This document shows, piece by piece, positions 35,471-45,026 of a stretch of 64,000 bases of DNA. Position 1 is the first letter of the stretch. Each line of letters opens with the position of its first letter. The notes under the pieces are model-generated. The model made no database searches and was not told where the DNA came from. It saw only the letters and a program-made list of their open reading frames with translations. Position numbers and translations under genes: made by a program. This stretch comes from CAZXFH01 sp964640055 (GTDB lineage: Bacteria > Fidelibacterota > UBA2242 > JAFGTP01), in NCBI GenBank assembly GCA_964640055.1, contig CAZXFH010000002.1, forward strand, positions 58,104 to 122,103, written 5' to 3'.

Positions 35471-36840
35471 TGAAAAAAATTAGTGTAGTTCTCCTTTTAA
35501 CAGTAATTTCAATTTTCGGTTGGCATTGTGCCTATGATCCGGTGACCATGCCCGAGACCACCGATTCCAGCCAGGTTTTTAAACCCGGTGAGGAGAAATA
35601 CATTTCCCTCAACCCAACCTGGAATGGAGATACCCGGGATTTTGATCAGCCCAGAGATATCTATATTTCCATTGACGATTACATCTTTGTTGCTGACAGT
35701 GGTAATAAGCGGATAGTGGTATTAAATAAGACCGGTCGACCTATTCAGACAGATAATTTCGGGAATGACTTTTCAATACTGGATTCAATCCCCAGCGCTA
35801 GGAGTGAAAGTAAAATTGCCCCGGTTGCTCTAACCTTGGATTCAAAATTAAATTTGTTTGTTTTAGATAGATCAAAATATATTTATTGCTGGAATCAATT
35901 CATTAATAATATCCACAATCGCTATACCGGTCAAGATTCAATTGCGGCAGAGATTATCTATGAAAATACGACCATCGGCGACCGTAAGCAGGTGACGCCG
36001 GCCGATTTTGCACAATCCAAAGTACTTGAACAAAATGGGTATCGCATTGATGAAGTACTATGGAAGTACCGCCCGCAACTTATCGATAGCATTTTAGCAC
36101 CCCATGTCTTCTACCAGGAGGACCGTCTCGGTGACGCTGCTTTTGTGGGAATTGCAGCCGCACCTTTTGGTAACAATTCTATCTATGTGACCGATCAATT
36201 AAATCAACGGATTACCCGCATCGACTTGGTCCGCTCACAATATCTGAAACTGAAGGATGGTACAACCCTTTGGCAACACAAAGGGGTTTTTGTTAGTAAC
36301 ATTGCCAATGCGGGAACCGGTGCGGGAACGGTCAATAATCCTGCGGGAATAGTTGTTGATCAGGAAGGTAATCTGCTCTATACCCAGTCCGGAAAGAATT
36401 TTGGCGTCCACAAAATAAGACAGATTTCTGCCGAATATCAGAGTTGGACGTCGGTTTTTGCCCTTGGTGAAAACGAGATTATGGATTTAGACCGCTTTAC
36501 CTCACCTGCCGATGTAGCTATTGATGACCAAGGCAATATTTTTGTTTTGAATACCGGTAGAAATGAGATTCAACAGTTTAATGATCGTGGACAATTTATC
36601 CGTAAAGCCGGATTACGGGAGGTTCAGGTTGATACCACTGTGATCGATACCCTGATCTCTTCCGGGGATACTACCTTTACTGAAACGGATACTATTATGA
36701 CCAAATATTATCACGATATGCTGAATAATCCTCAGAGCATTTCCATCGACGACGGAGTCATATACGTGGTCAATACAGGCAATAATGAAATTATCCGTTT
36801 CAAACTATCCACAGATATTGATATTGAATTACCGGAATAA
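35470..36840 (+). CDS. NHL-repeat (6-bladed propeller) lipoprotein
   Basis: 456 residues; signal with lipobox-like GWHC (about residue 20). Repeats of the form QPRDIYISIDDYIFVADSGNKRIVVLN, PAGIVVDQEGNLLYT, PADVAIDDQGNIFVLNTGRNEIQQFN and PQSISIDDGVIYVVNTGNNEIIRF are NHL blades. Such propellers bind ligands or partners. As last gene of the operon it may be an accessory to the receptor. The inserted region around 160-230 has no propeller pattern. Confidence 0.82.
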   Translation: MKKISVVLLLTVISIFGWHCAYDPVTMPETTDSSQVFKPGEEKYISLNPTWNGDTRDFDQPRDIYISIDDYIFVADSGNKRIVVLNKTGRPIQTDNFGNDFSILDSIPSARSESKIAPVALTLDSKLNLFVLDRSKYIYCWNQFINNIHNRYTGQDSIAAEIIYENTTIGDRKQVTPADFAQSKVLEQNGYRIDEVLWKYRPQLIDSILAPHVFYQEDRLGDAAFVGIAAAPFGNNSIYVTDQLNQRITRIDLVRSQYLKLKDGTTLWQHKGVFVSNIANAGTGAGTVNNPAGIVVDQEGNLLYTQSGKNFGVHKIRQISAEYQSWTSVFALGENEIMDLDRFTSPADVAIDDQGNIFVLNTGRNEIQQFNDRGQFIRKAGLREVQVDTTVIDTLISSGDTTFTETDTIMTKYYHDMLNNPQSISIDDGVIYVVNTGNNEIIRFKLSTDIDIELPE

Positions 36841-36854
36841 ATAAAATCTATTAT

Positions 36855-37805
36855 CTAAAGTTCGATTTCCAGATCTTCCATGGCCAGTAGTATCTCTAGA
36901 TCGGACTTAGGATAGTTTATCTTTTTATAATTAATTGATTTTTTGAGGATATTTTCAATCTCAAAATCATTCCGTTCGGGTTCGTGGTGAAATAACGCCA
37001 AGCGTTTGACATCGGCTTTGACTGACAGGTCAATGCCCACTAAAGCCGAGCTGTGCCCCCAATCCTCCTTACGAATCGCTTCCTCAAAAGTATACTGTGC
37101 ATCAAAGACCAGCAAGTCGGAATCTTTGATGAAGTCAATTTGTTTGTTAATCGCTTTTTCCGAGAAATCTTTATATTCGGTATCGGTGGCGTAGTTAAAT
37201 ATTTTATCCTTGTGTCTGATACGATATCCAAAGGAACCACCGGGATGGTGCAGCGGCAGGTTTTTTATTTTTACTTTTCCCACTTTTATTTCTGATTCAC
37301 GCTCCAGCTGCACAAATTTTTTTTTAGAGCTCATCTTTTCCAGGGAAACCGGGAAAAAGCGAAAATCCTGTTGAAATTCAAGCCGCTCATGAAGATTGGG
37401 ATGAGGACTGTAAAAAGTAAGTTTGTTTTGCGGAAAGAAGGCTGGAGTAAAGTAGGGGAGTCCCATGATATGATCCCAATGGGTGTGGCTTAAAAAGATA
37501 TGTAGATCCAAACCTTCTTTATCGAGATCATTTTGCATCAGGTGATTTCCCAGGCGTCGTAAGCCGGATCCCATGTCAAATATGAATATTTTATCATCTG
37601 TACGGAGTTCCAGGCAGGCTGTATTACCGCCAATTACACCGGCTTCAATTGCGTTGAGATTGTTAATATAAAGCTCTAATTGCAGCGGTTCGGACAGAAT
37701 GTCTTTCGGAAAATTATTTAAGATACGACGAATTTTATCTTTTACCTGCTGAGTGGTGGTCGGTGTTGGTATTGACCCCCTAACGCCCCAAAATTTTATT
37801 TTCAT
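36855..37805 (-). CDS. MBL-fold metallo-hydrolase
   Basis: 316 residues opening MKIKFWGVRGSIPTP, a phrase typical of MBL-fold phosphodiesterase-like proteins. HTHWDH (about residues 110-115) is the zinc-site motif HxHxDH, with further ligands in LPLHHPGGS and FDAQYTFEE / HSSALVG. Cytosolic, with no signal. Function may be cyclic-nucleotide phosphodiesterase or RNase Z-like; this cannot be resolved. It converges on the surface operon and is divergent from the patatin gene. Confidence 0.8.
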   Translation of the reverse strand: MKIKFWGVRGSIPTPTTTQQVKDKIRRILNNFPKDILSEPLQLELYINNLNAIEAGVIGGNTACLELRTDDKIFIFDMGSGLRRLGNHLMQNDLDKEGLDLHIFLSHTHWDHIMGLPYFTPAFFPQNKLTFYSPHPNLHERLEFQQDFRFFPVSLEKMSSKKKFVQLERESEIKVGKVKIKNLPLHHPGGSFGYRIRHKDKIFNYATDTEYKDFSEKAINKQIDFIKDSDLLVFDAQYTFEEAIRKEDWGHSSALVGIDLSVKADVKRLALFHHEPERNDFEIENILKKSINYKKINYPKSDLEILLAMEDLEIEL

Positions 37806-38013
37806 AAAAATTCATCCCAATAATGTTTAGTAAGACAAGTGCCTGCCTCTATTCTGGTAAATGAAATATAGATAATCAGTCCAATACTATCAACAAAATA
37901 TTTAAAAAAAAATGTGATATAGCTAACATCAGTGCAAAAAGTTGCCCTGAAAGTTCCCTCTAGTTAACGACAATGCTATTTTACTTTATAATAAAAATTA
38001 GGTATATTTAGAC

Positions 38014-38955
38014 ATGTCAATAAAGGGGTTATACACCAAGTTTAGTAAGCAAAACAAGAAACAGAAGATTGAAAAATGTGGTATTGCTCTCAGTGGCGGT
38101 GCAGCTTTGGGGATTTCCCATATTGGCGTGTTAAAAGCCTTGGAGGAATATAATATAAAACCGGCTGTCTTGGCCGGCACCAGTGCGGGGGCTCTAATCG
38201 GGGGTATGTATGCCAAAGGATTAAGTATCAAGGAAATGGAAGCGATCGCCCGCTCTATTGATCGCAAAAAAACGGTGCAGTTATTATCCCCCAAAATTCA
38301 ACGCGGCGGTTTACTGGATGGGCAAAATTTCCTTGAATTTTTAATAGATAAAGTTGGCGAGGTTAATATCGAGGATCTACCCCTGAAATTTATTGCAGTG
38401 GCCGTGGATTTTAAAAATGGTGACATTCTGTATATAAATCAAGGACAGTTGGTACATGCAATTCGGGCCAGCATATCGATCCCGGGTGTTTTTATGCCTT
38501 TTCACGCTAATAATACCCTGCTGGTTGATGGTGGGGTGAGAGTTAATTTACCGCTTCGCGTGATTAAGGAGTTTGAGCACGATTTTTTACTTGGCGTCAA
38601 TGTACTCAAGACCAAACATTTGAATTTAGAAGGTCACTTTACCCGTGTCGACCGTGACCAGGTAATTTCCGATTCTGATAAAAATAACTTTTTTAAACGG
38701 ATTGCCGATATTGTCAATATCGGTATTTCCCAGCAAAAAATCCAACTTCCCCGTTTAACCAGTGCCGGTTATCAAGCGCTCAAAATTTTGTTAACAGAAC
38801 TATCAAACCGGGAAATCGAGATCAACCAACCCGATCTGGTGATTGATGTGGATGTCTCCCATATTAAATTATGGGAATTCTGGCAAGCCAAGGAATTGAT
38901 TGAAATCGGCTATGAATCAGCCCGCTCACAATTAGCGAATTATTTTAAGCAATAA
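38014..38955 (+). CDS. Patatin-like phospholipase (RssA type)
   Basis: 313 residues. GIALSGGAALGISHIGVL is the oxyanion-hole motif, GTSAGA holds the catalytic Ser (about 58) and VDGGVRVNLP the catalytic Asp (about 171), the complete Ser-Asp dyad. There is no signal peptide or barrel domain, so it is a cytosolic or peripheral lipase of the RssA kind. The promoter would lie in the 208-bp divergent region before it; the ribosome binding site is weak. Confidence 0.9.
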   Translation: MSIKGLYTKFSKQNKKQKIEKCGIALSGGAALGISHIGVLKALEEYNIKPAVLAGTSAGALIGGMYAKGLSIKEMEAIARSIDRKKTVQLLSPKIQRGGLLDGQNFLEFLIDKVGEVNIEDLPLKFIAVAVDFKNGDILYINQGQLVHAIRASISIPGVFMPFHANNTLLVDGGVRVNLPLRVIKEFEHDFLLGVNVLKTKHLNLEGHFTRVDRDQVISDSDKNNFFKRIADIVNIGISQQKIQLPRLTSAGYQALKILLTELSNREIEINQPDLVIDVDVSHIKLWEFWQAKELIEIGYESARSQLANYFKQ

Positions 38956-39057
38956 TATTTTTAGAAGTTTATACAGTCAAAATTTACAAAAAAATCTGAT
39001 TATGTGATCGAATCTAGTTATATTATCGATGAAGATGAAAAGAAAGGTATAACGAAT

Positions 39058-39993
39058 ATGAGTACAAAAGAATCGATTAACAGGCGTGATTTCTTAAAAA
39101 ATTCTATTTCCCTGGGTATGGCGGCCTTCGGTGCTGCTGTTTTTCCACGGGGTAATAAGGGCCGAGCGGCCGAAAATGTGGTTAAGTACCCGGATTTGGT
39201 TGCTGTCCGTAATGGTGAGCCGGATGTTATGTATCAAAAAGCCATTAAAGTCATGGGGGGGATGCAGCGTTATGTTAGTAAGGGGCAAGTTGTGACTGTA
39301 AAACCCAATATCGGCTGGGCCCGGGAACCGGAACTGGCGGCCGATACCAATCCCTTACTAGTGAAAACGATCATTGAAAGCTGCTATGCTGCCGGTGCAA
39401 AAAAAGTCTATGTCTATGACCATACCTGTCATGATTGGAAACGTTCCTATCAGTTAAGCATGATCGAGAAATATGCTAAAGAAGCCGGTGCCCAGGTGGT
39501 ATCTGGCGACGATGAGCGCTATTATCAGGAGGTTCGTGTCCCCGGTGCCAAAGTCTTAAAACAAACTAAGGTACATGAATTATTTCTGGACTCTGATGTG
39601 ATCGTCAATGTGCCGGTTATCAAACATCATGGCTCATCCCAAATCACTGTGGCCATGAAGAACCTCATGGGAGTGGTTTGGGATCGTGGATACTATCACC
39701 GCAATGGCTTGCATCGGTGTATTACGGAATTTTGTTTATACCGGACACCACAACTAAATATTGCCGATGGGTATCGGGTAACTATGGATAATGGGCCACA
39801 ACGGGCCCGTCCGGAAGATATTAAGTTGACAAAAATGTTACTAATTTCCGAAGATATCGTGGCCCTGGATACGGCTGCTGCCCGGGTCCTAAAGGCTGAT
39901 CCCGGCGCTATAAATCACATCAAATATGCCGCCGAAAAAAATATTGGTCATATGAATCTGGATGAATTGAATATCAAACGCATCGCCCTGTAA
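39058..39993 (+). CDS. DUF362 family protein with Tat signal
   Basis: About 311 residues from the ATG at 39058; a GTG 54 bases upstream would precede the Tat signal with an acidic stretch and is unlikely. NRRDFLKNSISLGMAAFGAAVF is a twin-arginine signal, implying export of a folded, cofactor-bearing protein. The body (VVTVKPNIGWAREPE, VNVPVIKHHGSSQITVAMKNLMGVV) matches the DUF362 core. No cysteine cluster is present in this protein itself; the next gene is a large polyferredoxin, which suggests a redox pair. Confidence 0.85.
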   Translation: MSTKESINRRDFLKNSISLGMAAFGAAVFPRGNKGRAAENVVKYPDLVAVRNGEPDVMYQKAIKVMGGMQRYVSKGQVVTVKPNIGWAREPELAADTNPLLVKTIIESCYAAGAKKVYVYDHTCHDWKRSYQLSMIEKYAKEAGAQVVSGDDERYYQEVRVPGAKVLKQTKVHELFLDSDVIVNVPVIKHHGSSQITVAMKNLMGVVWDRGYYHRNGLHRCITEFCLYRTPQLNIADGYRVTMDNGPQRARPEDIKLTKMLLISEDIVALDTAAARVLKADPGAINHIKYAAEKNIGHMNLDELNIKRIAL

Positions 39994-40037
39994 ATAAGGT
40001 CATATACGCTAACCGTTATCCGCTGCATTAAAAATAA

Positions 40038-41582
40038 ATGACACTTCGCAGATTACGTATAGGAATATCGTTTATTATTTTTACACTCTTTTTATGGCTC
40101 TTTTTGTGGGGTATAGAAAGTAATGCCCCAAATTATTCACAGATTCTTTTAGGGCTCCAATTTGTACCCGCTTTGATCAAAGTGCTTACCTTTTCCTTTG
40201 GTTTTGCTTTTCTGGGATTTCTGATCATCATCATAACCAGTTTTATTTTTGGCCGTTTCTACTGCGCAGCGGTTTGTCCGCTAGGGATTTTACAAGATAT
40301 TGTCATATTCTTTTCCCACCGGTTAAAATTAACACGTCATCACCAATATCAACGGCCTTTCAAAGTCATCAGATATACTGTTTTATTATTGTCCGTCCTG
40401 ATCACGATTACCGGTAGTATAACCATGGTAAGTTTACTGGATCCCTACAGTATATTCGGCAGAATAGTAACCCATCTATTAAAACCAATTTTAATTGGAT
40501 TGAACAATTTAATCGTCCCTATCCTGGAAAGTTTTAATGTCTATGCCATCACCTATAGTAGTATTCATTCCCTGACGATTTTCACTTTATCCATTACCCT
40601 GATACTTTTTTTCCTGGTGGTCGGATTGGCGCTTTTTAAGGGACGGCAATATTGTAATACAATTTGTCCCGTGGGAACAGTTTTGGGCCTGCTGGCTAAA
40701 AAGTCCCTGTTTAGCATTCAAATCGACCAGCAACAGTGTAATGCCTGTGGATTATGTGAAAGAGCCTGTCGGGCGGGTTGTATCGATAGTCGCTTTAAAC
40801 AGGTTGACCATGATCGTTGCGTGGTGTGTTTCGACTGTCTGGAAACGTGTCAGAAGATTCATTATGTGCCTAAATTGAAAGATACCATTGATCAAAAGTA
40901 TTCTTTGTCTAGACGGCGTGAGTTTTTAAAACGAACAACACTTCTGTCCGCTGCAATGTTATTGCCCTCCGCAAACTATGGTCAGTCACCGGAGAAAGAA
41001 GGTGAAAAACACCCTCTTCCGATTATCCCTCCGGGGGCAAAATCAATAGAGAACTATATCAAATTGTGTACCGCCTGTCATTTATGTGTGAGCGCCTGCC
41101 CCAGCAAGGTATTGACGCCGCTTGTAGCTGCCTTTGGCCGTAAAGGTATTATGCAACCCGGATTTGATCTTGACCAGGGATATTGCCAATATAGTTGTAA
41201 TACCTGTAGCCGGATTTGTCCTACCGGCGCTATCTCACCCATAACCTTGGAGGAAAAACAGTTGATCCAGGTTGGCAAGGTGAAATTGTTTATTGATACC
41301 TGTGTGGTGGAAAAGGAAAGACAGGATTGTGGCGCTTGTGCGGAAGTTTGTCCGACCCATGCGGTTTATATCGAGAAAAAGAACAATCTGTACTATCCCA
41401 AAATTGATGAAAAACCCTGTATCGGCTGTGGTGCTTGTCAACACGTATGCCCTACCTTTCCAAAATCGATTATTGTGGAAAGGAACACCACTCACGCCAC
41501 TGCTGAAAAGCCGTTTTACAACCAGCCAACTCCGAAAAAGGAACCGGAACCGGCTGAAACAGAACAAGAATTTCCCTTTTAA
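40038..41582 (+). CDS. Membrane polyferredoxin: NapH-like membrane part fused to multiple [4Fe-4S] domains
   Basis: 514 residues. Four or more membrane segments in the first 210 residues carry two CxxxCP motifs (FYCAAVCPLG, YCNTICPVG) typical of NapH/YccM-like electron-transfer proteins. Six cysteine-cluster motifs follow: CNACGLCERAC, CVVCFDCLETC, CTACHLCVSACP, CQYSCNTCSRICP, CGACAEVCP and CIGCGACQHVCP. Between the second and third is RRREFLKRTTLLSAAMLLP, an internal twin-arginine-like membrane segment, so the last four clusters may face the opposite side from the first two or be the remnant of a fused separate protein. It probably passes electrons between quinol or ferredoxin and exported partners. 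Confidence 0.85.
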   Translation: MTLRRLRIGISFIIFTLFLWLFLWGIESNAPNYSQILLGLQFVPALIKVLTFSFGFAFLGFLIIIITSFIFGRFYCAAVCPLGILQDIVIFFSHRLKLTRHHQYQRPFKVIRYTVLLLSVLITITGSITMVSLLDPYSIFGRIVTHLLKPILIGLNNLIVPILESFNVYAITYSSIHSLTIFTLSITLILFFLVVGLALFKGRQYCNTICPVGTVLGLLAKKSLFSIQIDQQQCNACGLCERACRAGCIDSRFKQVDHDRCVVCFDCLETCQKIHYVPKLKDTIDQKYSLSRRREFLKRTTLLSAAMLLPSANYGQSPEKEGEKHPLPIIPPGAKSIENYIKLCTACHLCVSACPSKVLTPLVAAFGRKGIMQPGFDLDQGYCQYSCNTCSRICPTGAISPITLEEKQLIQVGKVKLFIDTCVVEKERQDCGACAEVCPTHAVYIEKKNNLYYPKIDEKPCIGCGACQHVCPTFPKSIIVERNTTHATAEKPFYNQPTPKKEPEPAETEQEFPF

Positions 41583-41644
41583 TGAGTGTACTTATGGTTA
41601 TATTAAAGAAAATTAGTTCAAATCAATAACCAAGAGGAATCGGT

Positions 41645-42613
41645 ATGCCTAAAAAATTCATTAAGGATTTAAAATCAGGCGATACGGTTGCCGGTTATTT
41701 CGGAATATTACAAAAAGCGCAAAAAATCACCCGTCAGGATAAGCCCTATCTGGATCTGATACTGGTTGATAAATCCGGTCGGATCAGCGCCAAGATGTGG
41801 GATAATGTTGAGCAAGTAACCGACGATATTGTTGAAGGTCGCGCAGTGGCAGTCAAAGGTAGAGTTGATACTTATAATGAGCAGTTGCAATTAGTTGTCA
41901 AGGATATCCGTCTCGTTGATGAGGAACGTGACAAAGCTTTTGGCTTCTCTTTTGATGATATTATTCAGACCACGCAAAAGGATATCGCAGCAATGTGGCG
42001 TAACATCCGCCAAGCTATCGATTCTATTCAGAATAGCTACCTGAAACAGGTGGTTGATAACATATTCACTAAGTATGCCGCTAAAATCAAGATTTTCCCG
42101 GCCTCAATGATCCTGCATCATTCCTACCGGGGAGGATTGCTAGAGCATTTACAGGCCATGGTGACCCATGGTGAAACTCTTTGTAAGATTTATACTCAGG
42201 CCGACAGAGATCTTGTTATTACTGGTGTTTTACTGCATGATATTGGGAAACTCAACGAACTTGAGCCCGGTATTACCACTAATTATACTGACGCCGGTAA
42301 TTTCATTGGTCATCTGGTTTTGGGTAGAGATATCTTTTTACACGCCGCCGCTGAAATCGAGGATTTTCCTGAAGAATTAAAATATAAAATTGAGCATATC
42401 ATCCTGTCTCATCAAGGCCGCATGGAGTGGGCTTCACCCAAAGAGCCTCAGTTTTTGGAGGCACTCTTGGTTTATTATATTGATGAAATGGATACCCGCA
42501 TCAATCAACTACAGCGGGCGATTGAGTCCGATGAATCGGAAGGCAATTGGACTACGAAAAAAAATTATTTCAAACGTCCTCTTTACAAAGGAAATAAAAA
42601 AACAGAAGGTTAA
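41645..42613 (+). CDS. YhaM-like 3'-5' exoribonuclease (OB fold plus HD domain)
   Basis: 322 residues. Residues 12-100 form an OB-fold (PYLDLILVDKSGRISAKMWDN), and the HD domain has HHSYRGGLLEHLQAM, LLHDIGK and ILSHQGRMEWASPKEPQFLEALLVYYIDEMD, the metal ligands and signature of YhaM/Cbf1. Known relatives degrade RNA or DNA from the 3' end. GAGGAATCGGT precedes the ATG. Confidence 0.9.
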   Translation: MPKKFIKDLKSGDTVAGYFGILQKAQKITRQDKPYLDLILVDKSGRISAKMWDNVEQVTDDIVEGRAVAVKGRVDTYNEQLQLVVKDIRLVDEERDKAFGFSFDDIIQTTQKDIAAMWRNIRQAIDSIQNSYLKQVVDNIFTKYAAKIKIFPASMILHHSYRGGLLEHLQAMVTHGETLCKIYTQADRDLVITGVLLHDIGKLNELEPGITTNYTDAGNFIGHLVLGRDIFLHAAAEIEDFPEELKYKIEHIILSHQGRMEWASPKEPQFLEALLVYYIDEMDTRINQLQRAIESDESEGNWTTKKNYFKRPLYKGNKKTEG

Positions 42614-42647
42614 CGGTCAAACTTTATTGTATTGGAAAGATTGATAT

Positions 42648-43211
42648 ATGGATCCCAAAATCAAGTTGATCACTTTCAGCGGTATTTTTATCTCTTTGAT
42701 TTTAGGCGTGGGATATGCCCTGGCCTATGTTCCTAATGTGGAACTGGTAACGGCCTTGATTTTTATGTCGGGGGTATTGATGGGTTCCAGACAGGGTCTT
42801 ATTATTGGTGTAATCGGTGAATTTCTGTTTTCCGCACTCAATCCAATAGGTTCCGGATTAATTTTTCCCCCAACGATGATTGCCCAAATTATCGCCATGG
42901 CTGTCATCGGAACAGTGGGGGGGATACTGCACAATTATATTCTAAAATGGCGCCCTTCAGCAACCAATTGTCTGCTTGTTTTTGGCTTGGGATTCGGTTT
43001 AACCCTTTTTTATGATATTTTGGTTTCTTTGGCCTTTCCTTTGTCAGCCGGTTTTAATGTTAAGGAGATGATCGGAGTGGTCATGGCCGGGCTGGGCTTT
43101 AGTTTGATACATATTCTGGTAAATGCACTGATATTTTTACTGATCGTGCCCTATGCTGTACAGCGGGTCTATCAGGCTATTCCATATTTTAGGTTTGAAT
43201 CTAAGGCGTAA
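42648..43211 (+). CDS. ECF-type transporter substrate-binding (S) component-like membrane protein
   Basis: 187 residues, about six membrane segments. GSRQGLIIGVIGEFLFSALNPIGSG is typical of ECF S components, which bind a vitamin and use shared EcfAA'T. No EcfA or EcfT gene is in the window. The next gene, overlapping its stop (TAATG), encodes a putative outer-membrane barrel with plug-like region, so the pair may form an uptake route across both membranes. The vitamin cannot be named. Confidence 0.7.
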   Translation: MDPKIKLITFSGIFISLILGVGYALAYVPNVELVTALIFMSGVLMGSRQGLIIGVIGEFLFSALNPIGSGLIFPPTMIAQIIAMAVIGTVGGILHNYILKWRPSATNCLLVFGLGFGLTLFYDILVSLAFPLSAGFNVKEMIGVVMAGLGFSLIHILVNALIFLLIVPYAVQRVYQAIPYFRFESKA

Positions 43212-44989
43212 TGATTCTATTTAGCTGTTTATTACATAGCTCAAAAAAAATCACTCGTCAGACCTATCTATATCTATCACTCGTTTTTCTCATTATCGAT
43301 CCCCTCCGGGCTAATGGTGCCGATGCGTCATCTTCATCAAATTATTATTTAAATTTTGTTGATAATTTTTATCAGAACAGTAATTTGTTTCTGTATGTCA
43401 ATGATGAATGGGGTTTCAAAGGCACTTATTCTTTATACGGACTTCCTGCTACCGCTTTTGTTTTAGAGTATAATCAACTGCCGGTAAAAGATCCGCTATA
43501 TGGCAATATTCCTTTTGCCTGGCATCCTTATCATACAAAAACTTTCCGTAACAGCGGCACAATTAATACAATGAATATTCAGCCGCGTTGGTATGATGAT
43601 GAGCAAATCCATTCAAAATTCAACAATTATCGTGGAGATTACGGGTTTAGTCTGTTTGATATTTTTATAAATGGAAAAATGCCCGGCAAAATTAGTTGGT
43701 CTTTTTATGGCCAAAAACTGTCCTATGATGGCTGGTTGGGAATCAATGCAGCCCAATTGGGGGTCAATTTAAGCCAGACTTACCAGTTGGATTTTCAAAT
43801 ACCTTCCGGAGACTGGAATCATGTATCTGGTATGACCTATCAGAAATATACCCCAGGGGTTGTAGCGGCACAGTTGGAAGGATTGGTTGAAGACCTGCAA
43901 TATCTGAGCTGGATCCGAATTGGGGATTATACAGAGATACGGGTAAATGGTTACTACCGGGCGAACCGGATTACTGAGCAGGATTCATCATCTATCGGAT
44001 TTAGTTTTGATAATTTTTTATATCGCCTGCATAACCTGGATCTGAATAACGCCCTGGATGGTGAGGCTGCCCAGTTGATGGGTGAATTGAGCCATAACCA
44101 CCATTTTAAAAACCTGACTCTGCAAATCCAGCTAAAGCCTCTGCGTCAAATAATGTTTTTTAAGCATGCTGATGCCCAAGAACGTTTATTGTGGCAACCG
44201 GCAATCGGACTGGAGTTGCAAAGAAAACAGACATACTATGCTGTGCAATTGGGATCCGCTGGTGAGCAATTTACCGGACAGCTTAATTTTCGGAAAAAAT
44301 TCCGGCCCTTCCTCGGGCTATCAATAGCTGTTCAGAGAGACTACTCATTATATCCTTATCTTTATTATTCGAAATTAATTGATAATAGCGCCTCCCGTGT
44401 TGATCGGGGATTTACTTTTACCCTGTTTTCTTCATGCTTCAAATACAGCAAAAAAAGTATAAATATTGAAATCGGACTACATTCTGCCTCCAGTAACTTT
44501 CGGATTCCCACGCAGACCCAAGTCAGTGATACTACTTTTGAATTAACCTCTGTCTCTCTGAATTCTATATACCTGACAAACCGGTTCAGCCTCTCCACTT
44601 CCTGGGGAAGTGAATTAGCCGTTAACCTGATCATTGCTCCACAAGATGAGGACTATGCCCCACGAATACAGGGATGGGGACGCGTGGGACAAAGACTGGA
44701 TTTATTCAACAATAATTTACATCTCTATGCGGCTGCTGAGTTAGCTTATCTGCATGGAACGCAGGGGATTATGTGGTTTGAAAAACTAAGGGATTATGGG
44801 CGGATCAAGGGTGAATTCTTTACCAATGAACGTCTTCAGGTCAATCTGCGAGCCGGCGCACGGGTTGGTCGTTTTCGTATATTTTATGTGATATATAATG
44901 CTGAAGGACGACAATTTTCATCTCTGGCGGGTATGCCCTATCGGTCTCGGTTGAAATTATTCGGAGTGGAATGGTCCTTCTTGAATTAA
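43211..44989 (+). CDS. Putative outer-membrane beta-barrel protein with plug-like N-terminus
   Basis: 592 residues. A hydrophobic signal (LYLSLVFLIIDPLRANGADA) and then a segment AFVLEYNQLPVKDPLYGNIPF that recalls the plug of TonB-dependent receptors. The remainder is rich in alternating aromatic/polar strands (ISWSFYGQKLSYDGW, YTEIRVNGYYR) and ends in VEWSFLN, close to an outer-membrane terminal strand. No TonB box is obvious. It is coupled to the ECF S component. The protein is not a family I recognise with certainty. Confidence 0.6.
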   Translation: MILFSCLLHSSKKITRQTYLYLSLVFLIIDPLRANGADASSSSNYYLNFVDNFYQNSNLFLYVNDEWGFKGTYSLYGLPATAFVLEYNQLPVKDPLYGNIPFAWHPYHTKTFRNSGTINTMNIQPRWYDDEQIHSKFNNYRGDYGFSLFDIFINGKMPGKISWSFYGQKLSYDGWLGINAAQLGVNLSQTYQLDFQIPSGDWNHVSGMTYQKYTPGVVAAQLEGLVEDLQYLSWIRIGDYTEIRVNGYYRANRITEQDSSSIGFSFDNFLYRLHNLDLNNALDGEAAQLMGELSHNHHFKNLTLQIQLKPLRQIMFFKHADAQERLLWQPAIGLELQRKQTYYAVQLGSAGEQFTGQLNFRKKFRPFLGLSIAVQRDYSLYPYLYYSKLIDNSASRVDRGFTFTLFSSCFKYSKKSINIEIGLHSASSNFRIPTQTQVSDTTFELTSVSLNSIYLTNRFSLSTSWGSELAVNLIIAPQDEDYAPRIQGWGRVGQRLDLFNNNLHLYAAAELAYLHGTQGIMWFEKLRDYGRIKGEFFTNERLQVNLRAGARVGRFRIFYVIYNAEGRQFSSLAGMPYRSRLKLFGVEWSFLN

Positions 44990-45026
44990 ACGCATTAACC
45001 TGTATTAGTGGAGGAGGATAATAATC

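Noticed and set aside
43211..44989. Canonical TonB-dependent receptor
   Set aside because: It lacks a clear TonB box and complete plug motif and is short for the family; reported only as a putative barrel.
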